From Actinomycetota bacterium (GTDB taxonomy: Bacteria > Actinomycetota > Thermoleophilia > Solirubrobacterales > Solirubrobacteraceae): DNA of 7,652 bases. Shown here piece after piece: positions 1 to 5,950 of this stretch. The notes beneath the pieces were generated by a model. The model was not told the DNA's origin and searched no databases. It saw only the letters and a program-made list of their open reading frames with translations. How positions within the stretch are numbered: the first letter of the stretch is position 1; each line of letters starts with the position of its first letter. The DNA lies in NCBI GenBank assembly GCA_019348575.1, contig JAHWJE010000003.1, positions 10,733 to 18,384 of the forward strand. Direction: 5' to 3'. A program made the translations under genes and the position numbers.

Positions 1-1512
1 CTCGAGCAGCTTGCCGGCCTCGCCGGCGTACGGCACCCCGCGGAAGATCACCTCGGGCTCGGCGACCGACGAGCCGTCCTGCTCGGAGATCGTCGCGACG
101 ACGACGAAGATCCCGTCGGCCGACAGCATGCGCCGATCGCGCAGCGCCACGTCGGTCACGTCGCCGATGTCGACGCCGTCGACGAAGATCATCCCCGACT
201 GCTCCTTGGCGCCCCACCTGGCGCCCTTCTCGGTGAGCTCGAGCGGCAGCCCGTTCTCGCCCTTGAAGATCTTCTCGGGCGCGACGCCGACGGCCTCGGC
301 GAGCTGGGCGTGCAGGTGGATGCGCTTGTGGTCGCCGTGGAACGGCATCACGTAGCGCGGCTTCGTGAGGTTCAGCATCAGCTTGATCTCCTCGGCGTAG
401 CCGTGGCCGGAGGCGTGGATCGGCGCGTCCTTCGTCGTGATCACGTCGCAGCCGATCTGATACAGGCGGTCGATCGTCTCGTTGACCGCGCGCTCGTTGC
501 CGGGGATCGGCGTCGCGCTGAAGACGATCGTGTCGCCGGCGTGCAACTCGACCTGCGGGTGGTCGCGATGGGCCATCCGGCGCAGCGCGCTGAGCGGCTC
601 GCCCTGCGAGCCGGTCGAGATCACCACGATCCGGTGGTCGGGGAAGTCCGACATCTCGCGCGGGCCGACGGTGATCCCCTCGGGCATCTTGATGTGGCCC
701 AGCGAGCGGCCGATGTTCGTGTTCTTGCGCATCGAGCGCCCCACGAGGACGACCTTGCGATCCAGCGCCGCCGCGGCGTCGACGACCTGCTGCACGCGAT
801 GGATGTTCGACGCGAACGACGTCACGACGATCCGCCCCTTCGCGCGGCTGAAGACGTCGAGCAGGTTCGGGCCCGCGATCTTCTCGCTCGGCGCGAAGCC
901 CGGCCGGTCGGCGTTCGTCGAGTCGCCGCACAGCAGCAGCAGCCCGTCGCGCCCCAGCTCCGCGAGCCGCGAGACGTCGGCCGGGCGGCCGTCGACCGGC
1001 GTCTGGTCGAACTTGTAGTCGCCGGTCACGAGGACCGTGCCGAGGTCGGTCTTGACCGCGACGGCGCTCGCGTCCGGAATCGAGTGCGTCATGTGGATGA
1101 GCTCGATCTCGAACGGACCGGCCTCGATGATCTCGCCGTCCTTGACGTCCTCGACGACGACGTCGCGGCCGAGCTTGTGCTCGTCGAGCTTGGAGCGCGC
1201 CATCGCCATCGTCAGCGGGCCGCCGTAGACCGGCGGCGCGTCGTGCACGCCGAGCTCGCGCAACAGAAACGGCAGGCAGCCGAGATGGTCCTCGTGGCCG
1301 TGCGTGACGACGATCGCCTCGATGTCCGACACGCGGCCGCGCAGGTAGGCGAAGTCGGGCAGGACGAGGTCGATGCCCATCATCTCGGCGGTCGGGAAGC
1401 GCAGGCCGACGTCGACGAGCACGATCCGGTCCTCGTACTCGACGACCGTCATGTTCTTGCCGATCTCGCCCAGCCCGCCGAGCGGCAGGACGCGCACCGC
1501 AGCGCTGCTCAA
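1..1512 (-). CDS. rnj: Ribonuclease J (C-terminus runs off the window)
   Basis: Metallo-beta-lactamase/beta-CASP ribonuclease with endonuclease and 5'-3' exonuclease activity, acting in cytoplasmic mRNA decay and rRNA maturation. Seen: an uninterrupted frame of 504 codons opening with a conserved VLPLGGLGEIGKN stretch. The zinc motif HGHEDH is at residues 71-76, the next ligand His143 lies in THSIPDAS, and Asp165 in GDYKFD; these line up with the known RNase J ligands. Downstream come a beta-CASP region, the SGHG motif, and FHGDHKR with the last ligand His. Family members are about 550-560 aa, so roughly 50 C-terminal residues are missing beyond base 1. The TTG start at 1512 was chosen because GGAG (1523-1520) sits 7 bases upstream and the protein then starts just before the conserved block. 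TTG shares two bases with the dapA stop codon (TTGA), indicating translational coupling. Function is firmly supported; RNase J rather than another beta-CASP enzyme is favoured by the neighbours. Confidence 0.96.
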   Translation of the reverse strand, partial: MSSAAVRVLPLGGLGEIGKNMTVVEYEDRIVLVDVGLRFPTAEMMGIDLVLPDFAYLRGRVSDIEAIVVTHGHEDHLGCLPFLLRELGVHDAPPVYGGPLTMAMARSKLDEHKLGRDVVVEDVKDGEIIEAGPFEIELIHMTHSIPDASAVAVKTDLGTVLVTGDYKFDQTPVDGRPADVSRLAELGRDGLLLLCGDSTNADRPGFAPSEKIAGPNLLDVFSRAKGRIVVTSFASNIHRVQQVVDAAAALDRKVVLVGRSMRKNTNIGRSLGHIKMPEGITVGPREMSDFPDHRIVVISTGSQGEPLSALRRMAHRDHPQVELHAGDTIVFSATPIPGNERAVNETIDRLYQIGCDVITTKDAPIHASGHGYAEEIKLMLNLTKPRYVMPFHGDHKRIHLHAQLAEAVGVAPEKIFKGENGLPLELTEKGARWGAKEQSGMIFVDGVDIGDVTDVALRDRRMLSADGIFVVVATISEQDGSSVAEPEVIFRGVPYAGEAGKLLE

Positions 1513-2369
1513 GCTGAGGCTCCGACGAGCAGGCCGCGATCCTGCAGCATCGCGCGGATCGTCGCGGTCTCGCGCTCGTCGGCCTCGACGTAGGGCAGGC
1601 GCGGCAGGCCGACGGCGTGCCCGAGCAGGTTCAGCGCGGCCTTGTTGCTGACGGCGGCCGGCGCGACGCTCATCGCCGCGAAGACGGGCAGCAGGCTCTC
1701 GTGGATCGCCGCGCGCTGGTCGGGCTCGTCGACCATCCGGCGCATCTCGCGGCCGACGATGTGGCTGGCGGTCAGGATGCCCCCGGGCTCGCCCATGTCG
1801 AGGACCGCGGCGAGGATCTCGTCGTTTCCGGCGTAGATGTACAGCCCGTCGATCGGGGCGAGGTTGTCGTTGTTGGCCTGCTTGACGCCCTCGACGTGGT
1901 CGAGCTGGGCGAGCTCGGCGAGCAGGTCGTTCGGAAGGTCCGAGCCCGTGCGCTGCGGGATGTTGTAGAGCAGGATCGGTCGGTCGGCAGCCCGGCTGAC
2001 CTCGCGGTAGTGCGCGATGATCCCGCGCCGGTTCGGGCGGTTGTAGTACGGGTTGACCGACAGCAGGGCGTCGGCGCCGCGCTCGCACGCGGCCGCCGTG
2101 AGATGGACGGCGTGGCGCGTGTCGTTGGAGCCGACTCCGGCGACGATCGTCGTACCCGCAGGCCGCTGCGCGGCGGCAAGCTCGATCACGCGCAGATGCT
2201 CGTCGTCGTCGAGCGTGGGCGCCTCACCGGTCGTCCCGCACACGACGAAGCCGTCCGACCCGTTGCCGGCGAGATGGTGCATGAGATCGACGAACGACTG
2301 CTCGTCGACCGCACCGTCCTCCCCGAACGGGGTCACGATGGCGGTCAGGATGGAGCCGAGGCCGGGCAC
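1509..2369 (-). CDS. dapA: 4-hydroxy-tetrahydrodipicolinate synthase
   Basis: Condenses pyruvate with L-aspartate-4-semialdehyde to give 4-hydroxy-tetrahydrodipicolinate, the first committed step of diaminopimelate/lysine synthesis. The product is 286 aa, slightly below the usual 290-300, and forms a TIM barrel. Seen: GTTGE at 45-49 (pyruvate-binding threonines), PYYN at 107-110, YNIPQRTG with Tyr135 and Arg140 (the tyrosine of the proton relay and the substrate-binding arginine), and Schiff-base Lys163 in GVKQANND. The lysine motif reads KQANN rather than the common KEATG-type motif, but all catalytic residues are present. The GTG at 2369 is the only start placing the N-terminus just before SILTAIVTPF. 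It has no properly spaced Shine-Dalgarno, but a -10-like GATACT ends 6 bases upstream, suggesting a leaderless transcript. marR ends 50 bases upstream on the same strand, so read-through is also possible. The stop overlaps the rnj start. Confidence 0.96.
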   Translation of the reverse strand: MPGLGSILTAIVTPFGEDGAVDEQSFVDLMHHLAGNGSDGFVVCGTTGEAPTLDDDEHLRVIELAAAQRPAGTTIVAGVGSNDTRHAVHLTAAACERGADALLSVNPYYNRPNRRGIIAHYREVSRAADRPILLYNIPQRTGSDLPNDLLAELAQLDHVEGVKQANNDNLAPIDGLYIYAGNDEILAAVLDMGEPGGILTASHIVGREMRRMVDEPDQRAAIHESLLPVFAAMSVAPAAVSNKAALNLLGHAVGLPRLPYVEADERETATIRAMLQDRGLLVGASA

Positions 2370-2375
2370 CGCCTC

Positions 2376-2384
2376 AGTATCGCA
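2376..2384 (-). promoter_or_regulatory. Extended -10 promoter element of dapA
   Basis: On the minus strand TGC followed by GATACT (2381-2376) matches an extended -10 box (TGn plus five of six TATACT bases). Six bases separate it from the dapA GTG, so transcription should begin at or next to the start codon. No recognisable -35 is found at 16-18 bp spacing; the region upstream is almost pure G+C. The sequence GGCTGCGA is shared with the promoter of the coiled-coil gene near 5145. Confidence 0.5.
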
Positions 2385-2419
2385 GCCGGGCTGGCGGACC
2401 CGGGGCGGGGCCGCCGCCG

Positions 2420-2878
2420 CTACGCGATCGCGTCGCCGAGCGCCGCGAGCTCGCCGTACAGCGCGCTCAGCCGCTCGCGCCCGAAGCGCTCCTCGACGAC
2501 GCTCTGCATCTGCTCCCAGTCGATCAGCGCACCGGACAGGACGCTCGAGCCCTCGAGCGACAGCGAGACGATCCGTACGCGGCCGTCCTCGTCGCTCTCG
2601 CTCGTGCGCACGAGGCCGCGGTCCTCGAGCAGCTGGAGGTTGCGCGTCAGCGTCGTGCGATCGAGCGACAGCGCGTCGGCGAGCGCCGACACCGAGAGGT
2701 CGCCGGCGGAGGCCAGGGCGACGAGGATCGGCAGCTGCGTCACCTTCAGCCGGCTGGCCGCGAGCGCGTCCTCGTAGAGCTGCGTGACGTCGCGCATCGC
2801 GCGCCGCAGGTGGTTGCAGGCGCACGTCGCGCGCACCTCCGCGCAGAGATCGAGTTCGCCCGCGGTCAGGTAGCTCAC
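2420..2878 (-). CDS. MarR-family winged-helix transcriptional regulator
   Basis: A DNA-binding dimeric repressor of the MarR type, 152 aa from the chosen start, typical for the family. Seen: N-terminal dimerisation helix with NHLRRAMRDVTQLYEDAL (22-39), then TQLPILVAL, helix-turn-helix LSVSALADALSLDRTTLTRNLQLLEDRG across 61-88, and the wing with the conserved Asp-Gly-Arg segment at 98-100 followed by VRIVSLSLEG. Cysteines at 12, 19 and 21 lie before and within the first helix and could be redox or metal sensors, though that is inference. I chose GTG 2878 because a TTGACG / 17 bp / TATCCA promoter ends 7 bases upstream, making a leaderless start. An in-frame ATG at 2896 would add six residues but lies upstream of the predicted transcript start. 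It is divergent from recD2, and a palindrome covers its -10 box and reaches the first base of the GTG, as expected for autoregulation. The ligand and regulon are unknown. Confidence 0.9.
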   Translation of the reverse strand: MSYLTAGELDLCAEVRATCACNHLRRAMRDVTQLYEDALAASRLKVTQLPILVALASAGDLSVSALADALSLDRTTLTRNLQLLEDRGLVRTSESDEDGRVRIVSLSLEGSSVLSGALIDWEQMQSVVEERFGRERLSALYGELAALGDAIA

Positions 2879-2898
2879 TCTGTGTTGGATACACATAG
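2878..2898. promoter_or_regulatory. Inverted repeat, probable MarR operator
   Basis: Two 8-base arms, CTCTGTGT (2878-2885) and ACACATAG (2891-2898), are inverted repeats with one mismatch around a 5-base centre TGGAT. The size and symmetry fit operators of MarR-type dimers, and this is an unusually A+T-rich patch for the window. It covers the marR -10 box and the first base of the marR GTG. It ends about 25 bases before the recD2 -10 element, so it could also affect recD2. Binding by the neighbouring MarR protein is inferred from position. Confidence 0.6.
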
Positions 2899-2914
2899 CG
2901 GGCCGAAGCGTCAA
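2886..2914 (-). promoter_or_regulatory. marR promoter, predicted leaderless
   Basis: On the minus strand the -35 box TTGACG (2914-2909) is followed after exactly 17 bases by TATCCA (2891-2886). Seven bases later comes the GTG start of marR, so the predicted transcription start coincides with the first codon. The -35 matches five of six consensus bases; the -10 is weaker (T-A-T then CCA). The -10 lies wholly inside the palindromic operator candidate, so bound repressor would block RNA polymerase. Confidence 0.6.
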
Positions 2915-2921
2915 GGCTGCA

Positions 2922-2930
2922 TGCCAGACT
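2922..2930 (+). promoter_or_regulatory. Candidate extended -10 element of recD2
   Basis: TGC followed by CAGACT resembles an extended -10 box. It ends 8 bases before the ATG at 2939, giving a predicted leader of only one or two bases. No good -35 is visible 16-18 bp upstream (the hexamer there is GCCGAA, interleaved between the marR -35 and -10 boxes). No Shine-Dalgarno precedes the gene, which agrees with leaderless initiation. It is weaker than the other promoters in this window. Confidence 0.4.
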
Positions 2931-2938
2931 GCGTGTCG

Positions 2939-5101
2939 ATGACCGACCGCGCGCAGGACGCCTCGCCCCGCGACCCGGCGGCCCGCGAGCTGGTCGTGGA
3001 GGTCATGAACATCCGCTGGAGCGTGCCCGACGGCGACTTCGCGGTGCTCGACGCCGTCACGCAGGAGGGCGAGGGGGTCGTGCTCGTCGGCGCGCTCGGG
3101 CACGTCCGCGAGGGCGAATCGGTGGCGGTCGGCGGCGGGTGGCGCAGCCATCCCCGCCACGGCTGGCAGTTCGCGGTCGAGCGCGTGCGGATCCTCGAGC
3201 CCGTCAGCGACGCCGCGGTGACGGCCTACCTCGAGTCCGTCAAGCACGTCGGTCCGCGCGGTGCGGCGCTGCTCGTCGAGCGCTACGGGCCCGGCGAGGT
3301 GCTGGCCGAGCTGGATCGCGACCCCGAGCGCGTTCTGCGCGGCGTTCCCGGCATCGGCGCCCGCCGGCTCGGCGCGGCGGCGCAGTCCTGGCGCGACGGG
3401 CAGCAGCTGCGCGAGCTGCGGCTGTTCCTCGACACACACGGCGTGGACGCCGCGTCGGCGGGCCGCATCGCGCGCCACTTCGGCGCCGGGTCGATCGCGC
3501 GGCTGCAGCGCGAGCCCTACGCGATCTGCGAGCTCGACGGGATCGGCTTTGCGACCGCGGACGCGCTGGCGCGCGCGCTCGACACGCCGCTGGATGCGCC
3601 CGACCGGCTCGCGGCAGGCGTGATGCACGCACTCGACCAGGCGCAGGGCGACGGGCACTGCCACCTCCCGCGCGAGGACCTCGTGCAGCGCGCGGCGCGG
3701 CTGCTCGGCGGCGGCGCAGAGCTCGACCTCGGCGACGCGATCGACCTGCTGGCCGCGCGCGGGCGCGTGGTGGTCGACGGCGAGGGCCGCGTCGCGGAGG
3801 CGCGGCTGCACGCCGTCGAGCAGCGGCTGGCGAGCCATGTGCGGCGGTTGCTGGACGGCGAGCCGGCGCTGGAGCTCGACACCGTGCGGCGCCCGCTCGA
3901 AGGTCCGTTCGTGCCCAGCGACGACCAGTGGCGCGGGGTCATGCAGGTGCTCGAGCACCGCCTCTCGATCCTCACCGGCGGTCCCGGAACGGGCAAGAGC
4001 GCGACGATGCGCGCGCTCGTCGACCTGCTGCGGGACGCCAGGCGCAGCGCGCGCCTGTGCGCGCCGACGGGCAAGGCCGCGCGCCGGCTGAGCGAGCTGA
4101 CCGGCGCCGACGCGACGACGATCCACCGCCTGCTCGAATGGGCGCCCGACGCGGGCTTCACGCGCGACGCATCGCACCCGATCGAGGGCTGCGACGTGCT
4201 GATCGTCGACGAGGCCTCGATGCTCTCCGTCCATCTGGCGGAGGCGCTGCTGGCGGCGGTCGGGCCGCACACGCACGTGCTGCTCGTCGGCGACGTCGAC
4301 CAGCTCGCGCCGGTCGGGCCCGGCCGGGTGCTCGAGGACCTGCTCGCGGCCGGTGCGCCGGCGACGCGCCTGGCGCAGGTCTTTCGCCAGGCGGCGCGCT
4401 CGCTGATCGTCCGCGCCGCGCACGCGATCAACGCCGGCGAGCTGCCCGAGCTCGTCGCCGGCGACGATGACGTGCGCGACTTCTTCCTCATCGGCCGCGA
4501 CGCGGCGCCGGCGATCTTCGCCGAGGTCTGCGAGCTCGCCGCGACCCGGCTGCCGGCGCACTACGGGCTCGATCCCGCCGCCGACGTGCAGGTGCTCGCG
4601 CCGATGCACAAGGGACCGCTCGGGATCGACGCGATCAACGCCGAGCTGCGCGCGCGCCTGAACCCCGACGGAGCGCCGATCCCCGGCAGCGCGCTGCGCG
4701 TCGGCGACAAGGTGATGCAGACGCGCAACTCCTATGAGCACGACCTCTTCAACGGCGAGCGCGGCGTGCTGCTGCACCACGACCCCGACCGCGACCGCGT
4801 GCTGTTCGCCGGCGAGGACGGCCGCCGCGTCTCGCTTCCCTGCGATGCGCTGGAGACGCTGAAGCTCGCCTACGCCGCCACCGTGCACAAGGCGCAGGGC
4901 TCGCAGGCGCGCGCGATCGTCGTGCCGGTCTATCGCGGCCACCACATCATGCTCACGCGCAACCTCGTCTACACGGCGGTCACGCGCGCGCAGGACGTCT
5001 GCGTCGTCGTCGGCGAGCGCGCCGCGCTGCACACCGCGGTGCGGCGGGCAGATGCGCGCCTGCGCCACACGCGGCTGCGCGAGCTGGTCGCAGAGGTGTG
5101 A
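2939..5101 (+). CDS. recD2: RecD2-type SF1B ATP-dependent DNA helicase
   Basis: A 720-aa helicase of the stand-alone RecD2/YrrC group, which unwinds DNA 5'-3' and acts in repair and at replication forks without RecBC; 715-800 aa is usual. Domains seen in order: N-terminal OB-like domain (about 17-88); helix-hairpin-helix repeats around 97-117 (VKHVGPRGAALLVERYG), 132-148 (GVPGIGARR) and 195-211 (LDGIGFATADALA); Q-motif Gln330; Walker A GGPGTGKS at 347-354; motif Ia CAPTGKAARRL; Walker B DEASM at 424-428; motif III VGDVDQLAPVG; then LAQVFRQ; a 2B/SH3-like insert; VHKAQG at 649-654; and motif VI YTAVTRA at 678-684 with arginine finger Arg683. All helicase motifs are intact, so activity is expected. 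The N-terminal OB and hairpin domains separate it from RecBCD-type RecD. ATG 2939 is preferred; GTG 2933 is in frame (722 aa) but lies only two bases after the -10-like element. It is divergent from marR. The coiled-coil gene follows on the same strand after a 56-base gap. Confidence 0.95.
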   Translation: MTDRAQDASPRDPAARELVVEVMNIRWSVPDGDFAVLDAVTQEGEGVVLVGALGHVREGESVAVGGGWRSHPRHGWQFAVERVRILEPVSDAAVTAYLESVKHVGPRGAALLVERYGPGEVLAELDRDPERVLRGVPGIGARRLGAAAQSWRDGQQLRELRLFLDTHGVDAASAGRIARHFGAGSIARLQREPYAICELDGIGFATADALARALDTPLDAPDRLAAGVMHALDQAQGDGHCHLPREDLVQRAARLLGGGAELDLGDAIDLLAARGRVVVDGEGRVAEARLHAVEQRLASHVRRLLDGEPALELDTVRRPLEGPFVPSDDQWRGVMQVLEHRLSILTGGPGTGKSATMRALVDLLRDARRSARLCAPTGKAARRLSELTGADATTIHRLLEWAPDAGFTRDASHPIEGCDVLIVDEASMLSVHLAEALLAAVGPHTHVLLVGDVDQLAPVGPGRVLEDLLAAGAPATRLAQVFRQAARSLIVRAAHAINAGELPELVAGDDDVRDFFLIGRDAAPAIFAEVCELAATRLPAHYGLDPAADVQVLAPMHKGPLGIDAINAELRARLNPDGAPIPGSALRVGDKVMQTRNSYEHDLFNGERGVLLHHDPDRDRVLFAGEDGRRVSLPCDALETLKLAYAATVHKAQGSQARAIVVPVYRGHHIMLTRNLVYTAVTRAQDVCVVVGERAALHTAVRRADARLRHTRLRELVAEV

Positions 5102-5104
5102 CGA

Positions 5105-5117
5105 GATCGTTGCGATC
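5105..5117. repeat. Short inverted repeat after recD2
   Basis: GATCG-TTG-CGATC forms perfect 5-base inverted arms immediately after the recD2 stop codon and five bases before the -35 hexamer of the next gene. It could be a weak hairpin or a small regulator site. No T-run follows, so it does not look like an intrinsic terminator. In a GC-rich sequence rich in CGATC this may be chance. Confidence 0.25.
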
Positions 5118-5121
5118 GTGG

Positions 5122-5150
5122 TTGGACCGGCGCAACCGGGCTGCGACAAT
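5122..5150 (+). promoter_or_regulatory. Promoter of the coiled-coil gene, predicted leaderless
   Basis: TTGGAC (5122-5127) and GACAAT (5145-5150) are spaced by exactly 17 bases, with an extended TGC just before the -10. Seven bases later is the GTG at 5158, so the transcript should start at or beside the first codon. The sequence GGGCTGCGACAAT closely resembles the dapA promoter core. This supports independent expression of the downstream gene and selects GTG 5158 over the earlier GTG at 5098. Confidence 0.6.
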
Positions 5151-5157
5151 CCGCGCC

Positions 5158-5466
5158 GTGGCCGACGACGAGATCCTCAGGCGGCTCGACGAGCACATGG
5201 CGCGCGGCAACGAGATCATGGCGCGCAGCAACGACGTCATCGCCGACAACCGGCAGGCGCTCGCCGAGTTCCGTCAGGGCCTCGAGGACGTCCGCTTCGA
5301 GCTCGCGCAGATGAGCCTGCGCGGCGAGCGGGTGGCGCAGGGCTTCATCGCCGAGTTGCGCGCGATGCGCGAGGAGTACGCGCAGGAGAGCCGCGCCCAG
5401 CGCCAGGCGCTGCTGGTGATCCTCGACCAGCTCAAGGGCGGCGGCCCGGCGGCCGCGGGCGCCTGA
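5158..5466 (+). CDS. Small coiled-coil protein of unknown function
   Basis: A 102-aa charged, soluble protein that I cannot assign to a family. Residues 3-93 are almost entirely predicted helix with heptad-like spacing of Leu/Ile/Met/Val, no proline, no cysteine and no tryptophan. A direct heptad repeat, MARGNEI (14-20) then MARSNDV (21-27), is visible. The tail from 94 is a flexible Gly/Ala/Pro stretch. There is no signal peptide or membrane segment. It probably forms an oligomer or a scaffold; that is inference from composition. GTG 5158 is chosen because a TTGGAC-17-GACAAT promoter ends 7 bases upstream. An in-frame GTG at 5098, overlapping the recD2 stop, would add 20 Arg-rich residues and offers translational coupling as an alternative. 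Position suggests, without proving, a link with RecD2. Confidence 0.75.
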   Translation: MADDEILRRLDEHMARGNEIMARSNDVIADNRQALAEFRQGLEDVRFELAQMSLRGERVAQGFIAELRAMREEYAQESRAQRQALLVILDQLKGGGPAAAGA

Positions 5467-5476
5467 GCCTGCAACG

Positions 5477-5491
5477 AGGCCGAGGCGGCCT
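5477..5491. terminator. Hairpin between convergent genes, possible terminator
   Basis: AGGCCG-AGG-CGGCCT is a perfect 6-bp, all but one G:C, stem with a 3-base loop, in the 23-base gap between the convergent coiled-coil gene and the 132-aa gene. It overlaps the TAG stop of the latter. No U-tract follows on either strand, so it would be a non-canonical terminator of the kind common in high-GC actinobacteria, or it may be chance. Confidence 0.35.
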
Positions 5492-5888
5492 ACCCCCGGT
5501 CGCGCCGCTCGCGCCAGCGCCGGCCCGGGTCCACGAGCGCGGCGTCGTCCTGCTTCAGCGCGTCGGTGAAGCGCTGCTCGACGCGCGGCGGCCCGTAGCG
5601 GGCCTCCTCCCAGAGCGTGACGACGAGCAGCTCGCGCGAGGCGCGGTCGTGGCGGCAGACGAAGACCACGCCGCGGTCGACGAGGTCGCGGACGTAGAGC
5701 GATCCGCGCACGGCGGCCTCCGCGGCGCCGGGCGGCGGCTGGTCGGTCGCGCGTCCCGCCGCCCACGCCGCGCTGACGCGTCCCGCGATCTCCGGCCGCA
5801 CGTCGAACCCGCCGCGCCGGGTCCCGACGCGCTGGCGGAAGCGCTCGACGGCGTGGTCGGTGACGGCGACGGTGACGCCCTCCGTCAT
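5490..5888 (-). CDS. Hypothetical protein, 132 aa, with His-ERF and VVTLW motifs
   Basis: I do not recognise the family with confidence. The N-terminus reads VTDHAVERFRQRVG (9-22), a helix start with His12 and spaced arginines. A middle Ala-rich helical part (32-47) follows, then two strands YVRDLVDRGVVFVCRH and ELLVVTLWEE (65-94), and an Arg-rich end. The combination of a leading H-x-x-x-R-x-x-x-R helix and closing VVT strand is reminiscent of small RelE-like folds such as DUF4258 proteins, but the resemblance is weak and no antitoxin gene is adjacent. No signal peptide or membrane helix. ATG 5888 is the only reasonable start; no Shine-Dalgarno or clear promoter precedes it. It lies 62 bases after dapB on the same strand and may be co-transcribed. 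Codon pattern and GC look like those of the neighbours. Confidence 0.7.
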   Translation of the reverse strand: MTEGVTVAVTDHAVERFRQRVGTRRGGFDVRPEIAGRVSAAWAAGRATDQPPPGAAEAAVRGSLYVRDLVDRGVVFVCRHDRASRELLVVTLWEEARYGPPRVEQRFTDALKQDDAALVDPGRRWRERRDRG

Positions 5889-5950
5889 GCGCAGCTCGGC
5901 GACGTACGGCTGGCGGCGTCAGCAGCGGCTGCGACGATCACGGCGGCAGC

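Noticed and set aside
310..1593. A 427-codon plus-strand open frame antisense to rnj
   Set aside because: Low-complexity Arg/Val/Asp/Ala composition without motifs; the opposite strand carries a complete set of RNase J active-site motifs.
2385..2402. CCGGG / CCCGG inverted repeat between marR and dapA as a marR terminator
   Set aside because: Only 5-bp arms with an 8-base loop in nearly pure G+C sequence and no T-run; not distinguishable from chance.
1617..2777. A long plus-strand open frame across dapA and marR
   Set aside because: Spans two well-supported minus-strand genes in the opposite direction and shows no recognisable domain; a codon-bias shadow.
1509..2894. A 461-codon minus-strand frame that would extend dapA upstream through the marR region
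   Set aside because: The extra N-terminal part is an Arg/Ala-rich off-frame reading of marR. Real DapA homology starts just after GTG 2369.
2420..5149. A 909-codon open frame on the minus strand, antisense to recD2 and continuous with marR
   Set aside because: Only the last 152 residues look like a real protein. The rest is Arg/Asp/Val/His/Gln-rich sequence without domain motifs, the usual mirror of a GC-rich coding strand, while the plus strand encodes intact RecD2.
5098..5157. Upstream GTG start for the coiled-coil gene, overlapping the recD2 stop
   Set aside because: Its 20 extra residues are read from sequence that contains a well-spaced -35/-10 promoter, and it lacks a properly spaced Shine-Dalgarno. 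Kept only as an alternative.
5927..5938. Plus-strand GGCTGCGACGAT resembling the shared extended -10 element
   Set aside because: No plus-strand gene or start codon follows within 10 bases; downstream is the antisense of dapB. Probably chance in GC-rich sequence.
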